Assembly (NCBI GenBank): GCA_003165615.1
Contig: PLWR01000104.1
Span: 277-8,696 of the forward strand
Source: Acidobacteriota bacterium
Lineage (GTDB): Bacteria > Acidobacteriota > Terriglobia > UBA7540
Direction: 5' to 3'
Length of the DNA: 8,420 nucleotides
The notes beneath the pieces are model-generated. The model did no database searches. It was not told where the DNA came from and worked only from the letters and a program-made list of their open reading frames with translations. Within the stretch, counting starts at the first letter, position 1. The number at the start of each line of letters is the position of its first letter. Positions 1 through 5,939 of this stretch are shown here, one piece after another. A program made the position numbers and the translations under genes.

Positions 1-103
1 TGAGCCGGATGGTGGTGATGGCACTAATCATAGCCACGGCCACCAGGACCGTGAAGAGGAGGAAAAGCCGGAATAGACTGCGCAAACGATTGCCAACTCC
101 CAT
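1..103 (-). CDS. N-terminus of a membrane-anchored protein (partial, runs off the left edge)
   Basis: Reading the minus strand from the ATG at 103-101 gives 34 open codons before the edge. The peptide begins MGVGNRLRSLFRLF and continues with a hydrophobic stretch (about residues 10-30, LFRLFLLFTVLVAVAMISAI) ending in TTIRL. This is a short basic N-terminus plus one transmembrane or signal-anchor segment, so the body of the protein is probably outside the cytoplasm. The start resembles what I recall of acidobacterial single-pass PASTA-domain proteins, but no PASTA domain lies in the window, so that identity is only a guess. No Shine-Dalgarno sequence precedes the ATG; a TAAAAT box lies 10 nt upstream, suggesting a very short leader. 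The gene is divergent from the peroxiredoxin gene with a 140-bp spacer. Confidence 0.55.
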   Translation of the reverse strand, partial: MGVGNRLRSLFRLFLLFTVLVAVAMISAITTIRL

Positions 104-113
104 AGTAGGTGGG

Positions 114-142
114 ATTTTATCACGATGCGGGGTGGAAGTCGG
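114..142 (-). promoter_or_regulatory. Possible promoter of the left-edge gene
   Basis: On the minus strand a TAAAAT box (119-114) is preceded, after a 17-bp spacer, by CCGACT (142-137), a weak -35 with the GAC core. Transcription would begin around 107, only about 4 nt before the ATG at 103. The -10 is good and the -35 is poor; this is inference only. Confidence 0.3.
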
Positions 143-208
143 GTCCGTCATAAAGAATTCATACTCTGGGGGTTTGAGCCGGTCGCGCGCGCCAGGCCCC
201 AGTTCTAA

Positions 209-238
209 TTATCATGACCCTGGGTTTTGCGGTATAAT
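209..238 (+). promoter_or_regulatory. Possible promoter giving a leaderless peroxiredoxin mRNA
   Basis: A perfect TATAAT box (233-238) lies 5 nt before the ATG at 244, with TTATCA (209-214, four of six matches to TTGACA) upstream at an 18-bp spacing. Normal -10 to start-site geometry places the first transcribed base at or next to the A of the ATG. The transcript would then be leaderless, which agrees with the absence of any Shine-Dalgarno sequence before 244. If the true translation start is downstream instead, the same promoter would give a short leader. Confidence 0.45.
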
Positions 239-243
239 TACCC

Positions 244-792
244 ATGGGTATCGTTTGGATTCAACAATTGCGCAGAACCAGGCTGCTAGCGGCGATTTTC
301 GGACTGGGTATCCTCCTTATGCCACTGTTTGGTACATCGGCGGAGCTGAAGGTTGGCGACCGCGCTCCTGACTTCACGTTGCCGGATCAGAACGGCAAAA
401 CCGTCAAGCTTGCCGACTTCCACGGCAAGAAATCCGTCATCCTGGCTTTCTATCCCCGCGCCTCCACTCCTGGTTGAACCCGCGAGATCAAGGGATATCA
501 GTCTGATATCTCCAAATTCCAAGCCGCCGGCGCGCAAGTTCTGGGCATCAGCATTGACACCCAGGAGAGGAACCGCAAGTTCGCCGATGACACCTGCGCC
601 AGCTTCCCTCTGCTGTCCGATACTGACAAGGTGGTTGCCAAAGCCTACGGCGTGCTGAGCTTCACCCGCCTCTTTGCCAATCGCGTCACCTTTGTGATCG
701 ACAAGGACGGCATCATCCGCCACATTGAAGAGGGTAATGACGCCATTGAGCACTCGGGCGCGCTTCATTCGTGTACGCTGCCAGCAAAATGA
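244..792 (+). CDS. Exported selenocysteine peroxiredoxin (PrxQ/BCP type), UGA at codon 78 read as Sec
   Basis: Thiol/selenol peroxidase of the AhpC/TSA superfamily, reducing hydrogen peroxide or organic peroxides, probably outside the cytoplasm. Residues 1-33 form a signal peptide (basic RRTR, hydrophobic core, cleavage after GTSA). The mature domain opens with [18 protein letters not shown]. The catalytic motif PxxxTxxC appears as P71-RAS-T75-PG followed by TGA (475-477), exactly where the peroxidatic Cys belongs. The same frame then continues for 104 codons with normal family sequence: [52 protein letters not shown], ending at TGA 790-792. R147 is the likely conserved active-site Arg. A SECIS-like hairpin follows the inner TGA. 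The resolving Cys five residues after the peroxidatic site in many PrxQ enzymes is Lys here; the only cysteines are C118 and C177. The total of 182 residues (about 149 mature) is normal for the family. The alternative, a nonsense mutation, is less likely given the exact position and intact downstream frame. The start at 244 is moderately certain. Confidence 0.9.
475..513 (+). promoter_or_regulatory. Sec UGA codon and bacterial SECIS element
   Basis: After the in-frame TGA (475-477), bases 494-500 (GATATCA) pair perfectly with 504-510 (TGATATC). G492-G493 can pair with C512-C513 if U511 bulges, giving a 9-bp stem with a GUC apical loop (501-503). There are 23 nt between the UGA and the loop, and the first loop base is G. 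Both fit the usual description of bacterial SECIS elements: a short stem-loop just downstream, inside the coding region, with a G at the start of a small loop and a bulged U. SelB would bind this loop to deliver Sec-tRNA. Pairing was done by eye. Confidence 0.8.
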
Positions 793-824
793 CAGTTGGC
801 AGTAAGCAGACGGCAGTAGGCAGC
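790..824 (+). repeat. Degenerate 7-bp tandem array starting at the peroxiredoxin stop codon
   Basis: Five 7-bp units in register: TGACAGT, TGGCAGT, AAGCAGA, CGGCAGT, AGGCAGC, sharing a GCAG/ACAG core. The first three bases are the TGA stop of the peroxiredoxin gene. No coding role is seen. Confidence 0.6.
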
Positions 825-864
825 GATCATCCTGACCCAAGACGGCTTCATCACGATTCGAAAT

Positions 865-904
865 TCAGGAAAACTGCCTTCCGCTTTCTGCCCTGCTTTC
901 CTGA
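865..904. terminator. Weak inverted repeat between convergent genes, possible terminator
   Basis: TCAGGAAA (865-872) and TTTCCTGA (897-904) are perfectly complementary over 8 bp with a 24-nt loop, between the ends of the convergent peroxiredoxin and cupin genes. There is no clear T-run, so a terminator role is suggested mainly by position. Confidence 0.25.
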
Positions 905-910
905 TTCAGC

Positions 911-1429
911 TTAGAGTTCGACCACCACCTTATCGTCTTTCACCGCTGGAATTTCGATTACGACGGTCAATCCGCCTAGGCGCGCGCGATGCACGACGCC
1001 GGCGGAGAAGATGAGCACTCCGCCCTTCTCCAACCGCACACGTTCGACGGGGGAGTTCTCTTCAAGGCGGTATTCGGCTTCTAGCGGATGTTCGGAAAAG
1101 TAGATCTCCAGATGGTGCGGATGGTAGTGGGCGTCCTGCGCGCCTTTCTCATTGCCGAAGCAGAGGGCGAAGGGGCCGGAGGTTTCAGGGGTGATTCCGG
1201 TGGAGAATTCGTGCGATTCACACAGATCGTTGGGAGCGTCGCCGGCGGAATGTTGCCACCAGTTGCCCTCCACCAATCGCTCCGGCTTCAACGCTCTGCC
1301 CGCCGCCGTAAGTTTTGCGATCAACTCGCCCGCCAGGATTTCCGGCACGACAATCTTCACATCCTGGCGCGTGTTCAACGCGAGATGCTTGGCGACTTCT
1401 TCCAGTGGAATCGCGAGGACTTTGCGCAT
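911..1429 (-). CDS. Single-domain cupin protein, function unknown
   Basis: A 172-residue soluble protein with no signal peptide or membrane segment. Residues 98-150 carry the cupin beta-barrel signature: motif 1 around HYHPHHLEIY (H101, H103, E108 as likely metal ligands) and motif 2 around GGVLIFSAGVVHRA (G136 to H147, with H147 as the last ligand). A divalent metal site is therefore expected. The N-terminal 95 residues (VLAIPLEEVAKHL, then WWQHSAGDAPNDLC) are not a cupin region I recognise. An in-frame TGA two codons upstream bounds the ATG at 1429; only a weak GAGAG precedes it. It lies downstream of the UPF0182 gene on the same strand, separated by 74 bp holding a strong palindrome, so co-transcription is possible but unproven. 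Cupins range from isomerases to sensors, and nothing here fixes a substrate. Confidence 0.8.
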   Translation of the reverse strand: MRKVLAIPLEEVAKHLALNTRQDVKIVVPEILAGELIAKLTAAGRALKPERLVEGNWWQHSAGDAPNDLCESHEFSTGITPETSGPFALCFGNEKGAQDAHYHPHHLEIYFSEHPLEAEYRLEENSPVERVRLEKGGVLIFSAGVVHRARLGGLTVVIEIPAVKDDKVVVEL

Positions 1430-1470
1430 CGACTCTCACAACATGGGTATGAATTGCGATGGTTGAATGC

Positions 1471-1494
1471 AGGGGCGGTTCGCGAACCGCCCCT
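1471..1494. repeat. Perfect 24-bp palindrome (REP-like hairpin)
   Basis: AGGGGCGGTTCG followed by its exact reverse complement CGAACCGCCCCT. On the minus strand it begins 9 nt after the UPF0182 stop and would form a very stable GC-rich hairpin. There is no T-run, so it may be a REP-type intergenic repeat, an mRNA 3'-end stabiliser, or an unusual terminator. Confidence 0.6.
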
Positions 1495-1503
1495 ACGCGT
1501 TCG

Positions 1504-4260
1504 TCACTTCTGCTTCGCCGCCAGCTTGTTCAGAATTTCGCCAAGCTTCTTGATCTCATCGCCATATCCGGCCCAATCGCCATTGCGCTCAAGCTGCAGC
1601 GCCTTCTCATAGTGCTGGTTGGCTTCGTGGATCATCGCCGACGTATCCAGCTCTGCCGCTGCTGGTTTGGCCACGGCAGCTCCCGCCGCGGGTGTTCCCT
1701 GGCCGGGCACGGAGGCAAGCTGGGCCGGTGTTGTGGTTACCGTGCCTCCAAAGATCCGGGTCAGCGCCGCGTCCAGTGTGGCCTCCATCACCACATGGTC
1801 GGAATAGGCCACAATCACGCGCTGCAATTGCGGCAGGGGATTGCCCTGCTCGGCGGCGAGGTAGAGCGGCTCAACATAGAGCACGGAGTTCAGCACCGGC
1901 GTCACCAGCAGCGTACCGCGAATCACCTTGGAGCCGCCCTGCCCCCACAGCGTCAACTGCTGCGAGATGGCCGGTTCCTGGTCGATGCGCGATTCAATCT
2001 GCTGCGGGCCGTAGATCAGCTTCTGCTTGGGGAACGTGAACACCAGCACCTTGCCGTAATTGGGGTCGTCGCAGCGCGCCGCCATCCACGCAATCATGTT
2101 GTCCTTGCGCGCGGGCGTGAACGGTGCCATCAGAATGAACTCCTCGCGCTTGCCCACTTCCGCCAGCTTCATGATGTTGTAGTACGGAGTCATGGCGGTG
2201 CTGGTTCCTCCTGCCGCGCTCTGGGCGACGCGCCACAGGTCCTCCTTGTTATAAAACACCCGTGGGTCGGTCATATGGAACAAGGCGTACATGTTCGCCT
2301 GGACGGAAAACATCTCCTCCGGATAGCGGATGTGGGCGCGCAAATCCTTGGGCATATCGGCCAGGGAATGGAAGACTCCGGGAAACATGCGCGCATAGGT
2401 TTGGATGAAGGGGTCATCCGCGTCGCTGATATAAAACCGCGTCTCGCCGGAATAGGCGTTGATGGTGGCCTTTACCGAGTTGCGGAGGTAATTATCTCCC
2501 TTGGGAGCAGGTTCCGAGTAGGGGTATAGCGTCGAGCTCGTGTAGCCGTCGAGCATCCAGAAAAGCGCGCCGTTTTCCGCGATGACCAGGTAGGGATCGT
2601 GGTCGTAGTGAAGGAAGGGCGTCAGGCGCTGGGCGCGGTCCAGCACGCGACGGTAAATCATCAGGCGGCTGTCCGGCTGAATGTCCGTCGAAAACAGGAT
2701 GTTCTTCTCACCAAAAGCAAATGTGAACAGCAACCGCCGCCAGAAGTTCTGCACGGGAATTCCCCCGGCGCCCTGGTAGCTGGTGTAAACGTCCTTGTCG
2801 CCCTGGGGGTAATCGAATTCCTGGGCGCGGGTTTTGACGAAACAATAGTCGCTGCCTTCCTCGCCAAAGTAGATTTCCGGCCGCGTCACCTTCAGGGAAA
2901 CACTGGACGCGGGGGGAAGGTCCTTGATGAAAAGCACCGGCAGGCCTTCGCTGGTGAATTCATTCACCGGCCCCAGGCACAGTCCGTAGCCATGGGTATA
3001 AGTAAGATACTCGTTGATCCAATTCCGCCCGGGCAGGCGTTCCGGATTCAGTTCGCGGGGCGAAAGCGAGACCTGCCGGTAGGTGCCGTCGATCCGGTAA
3101 CGATCATTGTCAATGTGCACGAAATCGTAATAGGTGCGGATTTCCTGCAATTGCGCAAAGGTGGTCAGCAGCGGGTTGTGGTCCCACAGGCGGACGTTGC
3201 GGAAGGTCGATTCATTCTGGCGAATGTCGTCGAGGGTCAAGTCTTCCACGGCGGAAAAACTGCGTTCCTCAAAGCGATCCAGCGCGTAGGCCTTGCGGGT
3301 GAATTCGATGGTGTTGGCAATGTACGGCCGCTCTTTGTCAATCTCGTTGGGGGCCACGACGAAGCGCTGCACGATCTCCGGGTAAACTGATCCGCCCAGA
3401 ACTCCCACCGCCACCAGCGTGCCAATGGCGAAGAGCGGGGTGCGGATGTCTTCCGTGCCGGCGCGCAGGAAGAAAACGGCTGCCGTCAAAACCGAGATCA
3501 CCAGCAGCGCCCACAGCACCGGCAGCGTGGCGTGAACGTCCGTGTAGCCCGCGCCGAACACCATTCCCCGCGGGGAATAGAGAAGATCGTACATGCCGAG
3601 CCGGATGCGGTAGGCAATCAGCAGAAAGAGGATGCCGCCCAGCGTCATCAAGTGCGCTCGCGCCGCTCGCGCCAGCACCGGACCGCGCGGCGTGAACCAC
3701 ACACCGCCCTCCGCCAGATATAGGAAGGTGGCGCTCAGCAGGCAGCAGATTATGGTAATCAGCGCCAGGTGATAGAGAAACCATGTATAGGGGAGTTGAA
3801 AGAGGTAAAAGCCCAGGTCACGGCCGAAGAGCGGGTCCGCGATTCCCATTACCGCCACGTGGCGCGCGCGCAGGTACGTGAGCCAGTGGCCCATGCCCCA
3901 TTGACTGACCATGTAACCCACAAAGACCACGCCCCCCCAGATCAGCCAGCGGAAAAGCGAGCCGAAGCGCTCCAGGGGCGCGAATTCAATCTGCTCGCTG
4001 TAAACCCGATACCCCTGCCGATGCGCCAGACTGTGGGCGAGGAAGAGATTGAGGCCGGCGACAATAATGAAGCCCATCCCTGCAATTCCACTCAGGTTAA
4101 TCTGGGCTTTCAGAATGGTCAGATAGATGAGGCGGTAACCTTCCTGATTGAACCACAACCAATCCACCAGCATGTTCACGCCGTTGAAGAGGAGGGGCAG
4201 GAAAATCATGACGAACAGGATCAATGCGACGACGATGCGAATTTTACGGTTGTTTTCCAT
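1504..4260 (-). CDS. UPF0182 family integral membrane protein (COG1615)
   Basis: A complete 918-residue member of UPF0182, a widespread bacterial family of unknown function and usually 900-1000 residues. About seven hydrophobic helices fill the first third (approximate residues 8-30, 56-76, 103-122, 158-182, 204-220, 245-266, 275-293). They are followed by the family hallmark QRFVVAPNEIDKERPYI near 298-314 and then FTRKAYAL. Residues of roughly 315-840 form a large, probably extracytoplasmic domain (for example NPERLPGRNW, YTHGYG, DPYLVIAENGALFWMLDGYT). A Thr/Ala/Pro-rich linker (about 842-870) leads to a charged helical tail (YEKALQLERNGDWAGYGDEIKKLGEILNKL). The start is supported by GGGAG on the minus strand, 7 nt before the ATG. 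The first gene upstream, lutA, is divergent across an 839-bp repeat-rich spacer. No frameshift is seen. Confidence 0.93.
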   Translation of the reverse strand: MENNRKIRIVVALILFVMIFLPLLFNGVNMLVDWLWFNQEGYRLIYLTILKAQINLSGIAGMGFIIVAGLNLFLAHSLAHRQGYRVYSEQIEFAPLERFGSLFRWLIWGGVVFVGYMVSQWGMGHWLTYLRARHVAVMGIADPLFGRDLGFYLFQLPYTWFLYHLALITIICCLLSATFLYLAEGGVWFTPRGPVLARAARAHLMTLGGILFLLIAYRIRLGMYDLLYSPRGMVFGAGYTDVHATLPVLWALLVISVLTAAVFFLRAGTEDIRTPLFAIGTLVAVGVLGGSVYPEIVQRFVVAPNEIDKERPYIANTIEFTRKAYALDRFEERSFSAVEDLTLDDIRQNESTFRNVRLWDHNPLLTTFAQLQEIRTYYDFVHIDNDRYRIDGTYRQVSLSPRELNPERLPGRNWINEYLTYTHGYGLCLGPVNEFTSEGLPVLFIKDLPPASSVSLKVTRPEIYFGEEGSDYCFVKTRAQEFDYPQGDKDVYTSYQGAGGIPVQNFWRRLLFTFAFGEKNILFSTDIQPDSRLMIYRRVLDRAQRLTPFLHYDHDPYLVIAENGALFWMLDGYTSSTLYPYSEPAPKGDNYLRNSVKATINAYSGETRFYISDADDPFIQTYARMFPGVFHSLADMPKDLRAHIRYPEEMFSVQANMYALFHMTDPRVFYNKEDLWRVAQSAAGGTSTAMTPYYNIMKLAEVGKREEFILMAPFTPARKDNMIAWMAARCDDPNYGKVLVFTFPKQKLIYGPQQIESRIDQEPAISQQLTLWGQGGSKVIRGTLLVTPVLNSVLYVEPLYLAAEQGNPLPQLQRVIVAYSDHVVMEATLDAALTRIFGGTVTTTPAQLASVPGQGTPAAGAAVAKPAAAELDTSAMIHEANQHYEKALQLERNGDWAGYGDEIKKLGEILNKLAAKQK

Positions 4261-4267
4261 GGGGATA

Positions 4268-4272
4268 CTCCC
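4268..4272 (-). promoter_or_regulatory. Ribosome binding site of the UPF0182 gene
   Basis: GGGAG on the minus strand, 7 nt before the ATG at 4260, an ideal spacing. It fixes the start of the 918-residue protein. Confidence 0.7.
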
Positions 4273-4314
4273 GCGCTATCTTCACACAGCGACGGGCAAG
4301 AGTCAAAAAGGGAT

Positions 4315-4405
4315 CGGGCGATCGGGTCATCGGACCATTGGCGATTTGTGATTTGTGATTGGTGATTGCACATCGTACCATCGGGTCATCGGTCCATCGG
4401 TCCAT
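4315..4405 (-). repeat. Modular 8-bp/7-bp tandem array, left copy (inverted orientation)
   Basis: Units in register: three 8-mers (CGGGCGAT, CGGGTCAT, CGGACCAT), five 7-mers (TGGCGAT, TTGTGAT, TTGTGAT, TGGTGAT, TGCACAT), then four 8-mers (CGTACCAT, CGGGTCAT, CGGTCCAT, CGGTCCAT). Every unit ends in AT. Its reverse complement has the same architecture as the array at 4930-5037. Confidence 0.7.
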
Positions 4406-4421
4406 CTTCGGACTCACCCAT

Positions 4422-4434
4422 CTGTCATCCTGAG
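4422..4434 (+). repeat. Half-copy of the CTGTCATCCTGAG repeat
   Basis: CTGTCATCCTGAG, identical to the arm of the inverted repeat at 7618-7709, followed by CAGCCGCGAAGGATCT. No inverted partner lies close by, so this is a solitary or decayed copy. Confidence 0.6.
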
Positions 4435-4714
4435 CAGCCGCGAAGGATCTCGCCCTGCCCATCCATCCTTCCGCCACCAGCAAGAACGTTGTTTGTGGGT
4501 CCGCGGCCTTTCCTTGCGCATTGGGTACTTTGCAGACCGTTGCGGAATCCTGCCGCTGAATCCTGCAAATCTGAAACTCGTGCGGCAGGCCATGGCAGGC
4601 AATCTTCCAGCCGCCAAGCCTTAAATGGTTCTGCGGGTCGCTGCGACGAAGAGTGTTGTTGTAGGGTGGTTTTTGGAGAGACGAGCTTCACAGGTTGCAA
4701 TAACAATCGAGGCG
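4435..4714. other. Non-coding spacer with no recognised gene; one small hairpin
   Basis: I see no gene here: the open frames are short, overlap one another on both strands, and look like no family I know. The only structure noted is CCTGCCGC (4549-4556) pairing perfectly with GCGGCAGG (4582-4589) around a 25-nt loop. A small RNA cannot be excluded, but nothing supports one. Confidence 0.5.
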
Positions 4715-4827
4715 CTGTCATTCTGAGCCTGCATTTTGGGCGAAGAACCCCCGTACTTCCCAGCGTTCACAAACCCCCCTGTGAACTGCCGAGGTCCTTC
4801 GCCCAAAATACGGGCTCAGGATGACAG
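4715..4827. repeat. Inverted repeat of the CTGTCATYCTGAG family (complete copy)
   Basis: The left arm 4715-4745 and the right arm 4797-4827 match as reverse complements at 28 of 31 positions. The ends are CTGTCATTCTGAG and CTCAGGATGACAG, and the inner parts are ATTTTGGGCGAAG and CTTCGCCCAAAAT. The 51-bp centre contains a second, 7-bp stem (GTTCACA 4765-4771 with TGTGAAC 4780-4786). This is a small hairpin-forming element without coding capacity. Confidence 0.7.
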
Positions 4828-4929
4828 GATTGGGCCTTGGCGTTCTTCCTCGAGTCTCTGCCGATCATGGGCAGCCAAAGGCCTGTCAAAGCTCAGGATC
4901 AAGGAGCGGCGGCATCCTCAAAATCCTCA

Positions 4930-5037
4930 ATGACCCGATGGCCAGATGACCCGATGATTCAATCGCCAATCACCAATCGCAAATCACAAATGGCCCGATG
5001 ACCCGATGACCCGATGAACCGATGGGCCGATCTCCCG
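4930..5037 (+). repeat. Modular 8-bp/7-bp tandem array, right copy
   Basis: Units in register: four 8-mers (ATGACCCG, ATGGCCAG, ATGACCCG, ATGATTCA), four 7-mers (ATCGCCA, ATCACCA, ATCGCAA, ATCACAA), then six 8-mers (ATGGCCCG, ATGACCCG twice, ATGAACCG, ATGGGCCG, ATCTCCCG). Every unit begins with AT. It mirrors the array at 4315-4405. Confidence 0.75.
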
Positions 5038-5053
5038 ATTCCGCCCATCTTAC

Positions 5054-5082
5054 TTGACGTGAAACCTGATTTCCGATAGCGT
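5054..5082 (+). promoter_or_regulatory. Possible lutA promoter
   Basis: TTGACG (5054-5059, five of six) and TAGCGT (5077-5082, three of six including TA and final T) are separated by 17 bp. Transcription would begin near 5089, about 11 nt before the ATG at 5100. The -10 is weak. Confidence 0.3.
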
Positions 5083-5099
5083 TGCAGGTTTGTGAGATC

Positions 5100-5834
5100 A
5101 TGGCGAAACCTCGTGTAGCTCTGTTTATCACCTGCCTTGCTGACCAGTTTTTCCCCCAAGTCGGCGAATGCGTGGTGAAAATCCTGCAACGGTTGGATGT
5201 GGAAGTCACGTTCAACCCGGCGCAGACGTGTTGCGGCCAGCCGGCGTTCAACACCGGCTTTCGCGACGAGGCGCGCAGTGTGGCCCGGAGAGTCCTGGAC
5301 CTGTTCGATAACGCCGACTATGTGGTGGCGCCGTCGGGGTCCTGCTCCTCCATGGTGCGGGTCTTTTACCCTGAATTGTTTGAGCATGAGCCGGAGCTGT
5401 TGCGCAAGTCACAGGACCTGCAAAAGCGCTTCTTTGAATTTTCGGAATTCCTGGTGAAGGTTTTGAAAGTGGATGATGTGGGCGCGCGCTTTCCCCACCG
5501 GGTCACCTATCACGATTCCTGCCACCTGCTGCGCGAGTTGGGCGTTTCCGAAGCCCCGCGCCAACTGCTGCGCAAAGTGCAGGGCATCGATTTGGTGGAG
5601 ATGGGCGATTACAAGTTGTGCTGCGGGTTTGGCGGCACGTTTTCCGTCAAATTTCCGGAAGTCTCCGTGCCCATGGGGCAGGATAAGATTCGCGCCGCCA
5701 CCGACGTTGGCGCTGAATACCTGGTGGCTGCGGATGGCGGCTGCCTGATGCATCTGGCGGGCCTGATCCACCGGCAGGGGCTGCCGCTCAAGACGATGCA
5801 TTTAGCGGAGATTTTAGCGGGGCAGGATATGTAA
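5100..5834 (+). CDS. lutA: LutA: CCG-domain iron-sulfur subunit of the L-lactate oxidation complex
   Basis: A 244-residue cytoplasmic protein, the normal LutA/YkgE length. LutA works with LutB and LutC to oxidise L-lactate to pyruvate. Two cysteine-rich CCG domains are visible. The first has C12, C44-C45 (QTCCGQPAFNTGF) and C81 (PSGSCSSMV), where the second Cys of a CxxC is Met84. The second has C140 (YHDSCHLLRELG), C173-C174 (YKLCCGFGGTFS) and C214 (ADGGCLMHL). These Cys likely bind Fe-S clusters, as in heterodisulfide reductase subunit B. The start is taken at ATG 5100 because MAKPRVALFITCLADQFFP matches the family start; a TTG at 5082 would add six residues and overlaps the possible -10 box. 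No strong Shine-Dalgarno sequence is seen. lutB follows on the same strand after 129 bp, an unusually long gap for this operon, filled with repeats. Confidence 0.92.
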   Translation: MAKPRVALFITCLADQFFPQVGECVVKILQRLDVEVTFNPAQTCCGQPAFNTGFRDEARSVARRVLDLFDNADYVVAPSGSCSSMVRVFYPELFEHEPELLRKSQDLQKRFFEFSEFLVKVLKVDDVGARFPHRVTYHDSCHLLRELGVSEAPRQLLRKVQGIDLVEMGDYKLCCGFGGTFSVKFPEVSVPMGQDKIRAATDVGAEYLVAADGGCLMHLAGLIHRQGLPLKTMHLAEILAGQDM

Positions 5835-5841
5835 GGGATCT

Positions 5842-5929
5842 GTCCGTGGTCCGTTGTCAGTGGTCAGTGGCATAGGGCTTTCGATCGCCGCGTATCCCCT
5901 GCAACGGACAACTGACGACGGACCACTGG
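5842..5929. repeat. Inverted pair of 7-bp tandem arrays between lutA and lutB
   Basis: The left array 5842-5869 reads GTCCGTG, GTCCGTT, GTCAGTG, GTCAGTG. The right array 5902-5929 reads CAACGGA, CAACTGA, CGACGGA, CCACTGG. Bases 5846-5870 and 5902-5926 match as reverse complements at 21 of 25 positions, so a lutAB transcript could fold a long hairpin with a 31-nt loop. There is no T-run. It might separate lutA from lutB expression or protect an mRNA end. Confidence 0.65.
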
Positions 5930-5939
5930 CAGCTTTTCA

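Noticed and set aside
244..477. A complete 77-residue protein ending at the TGA at 475-477
   Set aside because: It stops inside the peroxiredoxin active-site motif, and the same frame continues with conserved family sequence, so the TGA is best read as Sec.
286..840. 184-codon minus-strand open frame opposite the peroxiredoxin
   Set aside because: It is antisense to a recognisable family in its correct frame, matches no family, and has no ribosome binding site.
1471..1494. Classical Rho-independent terminator
   Set aside because: The hairpin is strong, but no T-run follows on either strand.
1459..3390. Long plus-strand open frames (1459-2529 and 2599-3390)
   Set aside because: They lie opposite the UPF0182 gene, are rich in His, Arg, Gly and Gln as typical shadows of GC-rich genes, and show no domain.
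4278..4306. TTGACT and GAAGAT on the minus strand as a UPF0182 promoter
   Set aside because: The predicted transcript would start at about 4271, inside the ribosome binding site, so this spacing does not make sense.
4891..4900. Further degenerate copy of the CTCAGGATGACAG arm (CTCAGGATCA)
   Set aside because: Only eight contiguous bases match and no partner arm is present, which is too little to call.
4355..4933. Several overlapping open frames on both strands in the spacer
   Set aside because: They run through tandem arrays and the CTGTCATYCTGAG hairpin, conflict with one another, and have no family-like sequence.
4315..5037. CRISPR array
   Set aside because: Units are only 7-8 bp, contiguous and degenerate, with no spacers and no cas genes nearby.
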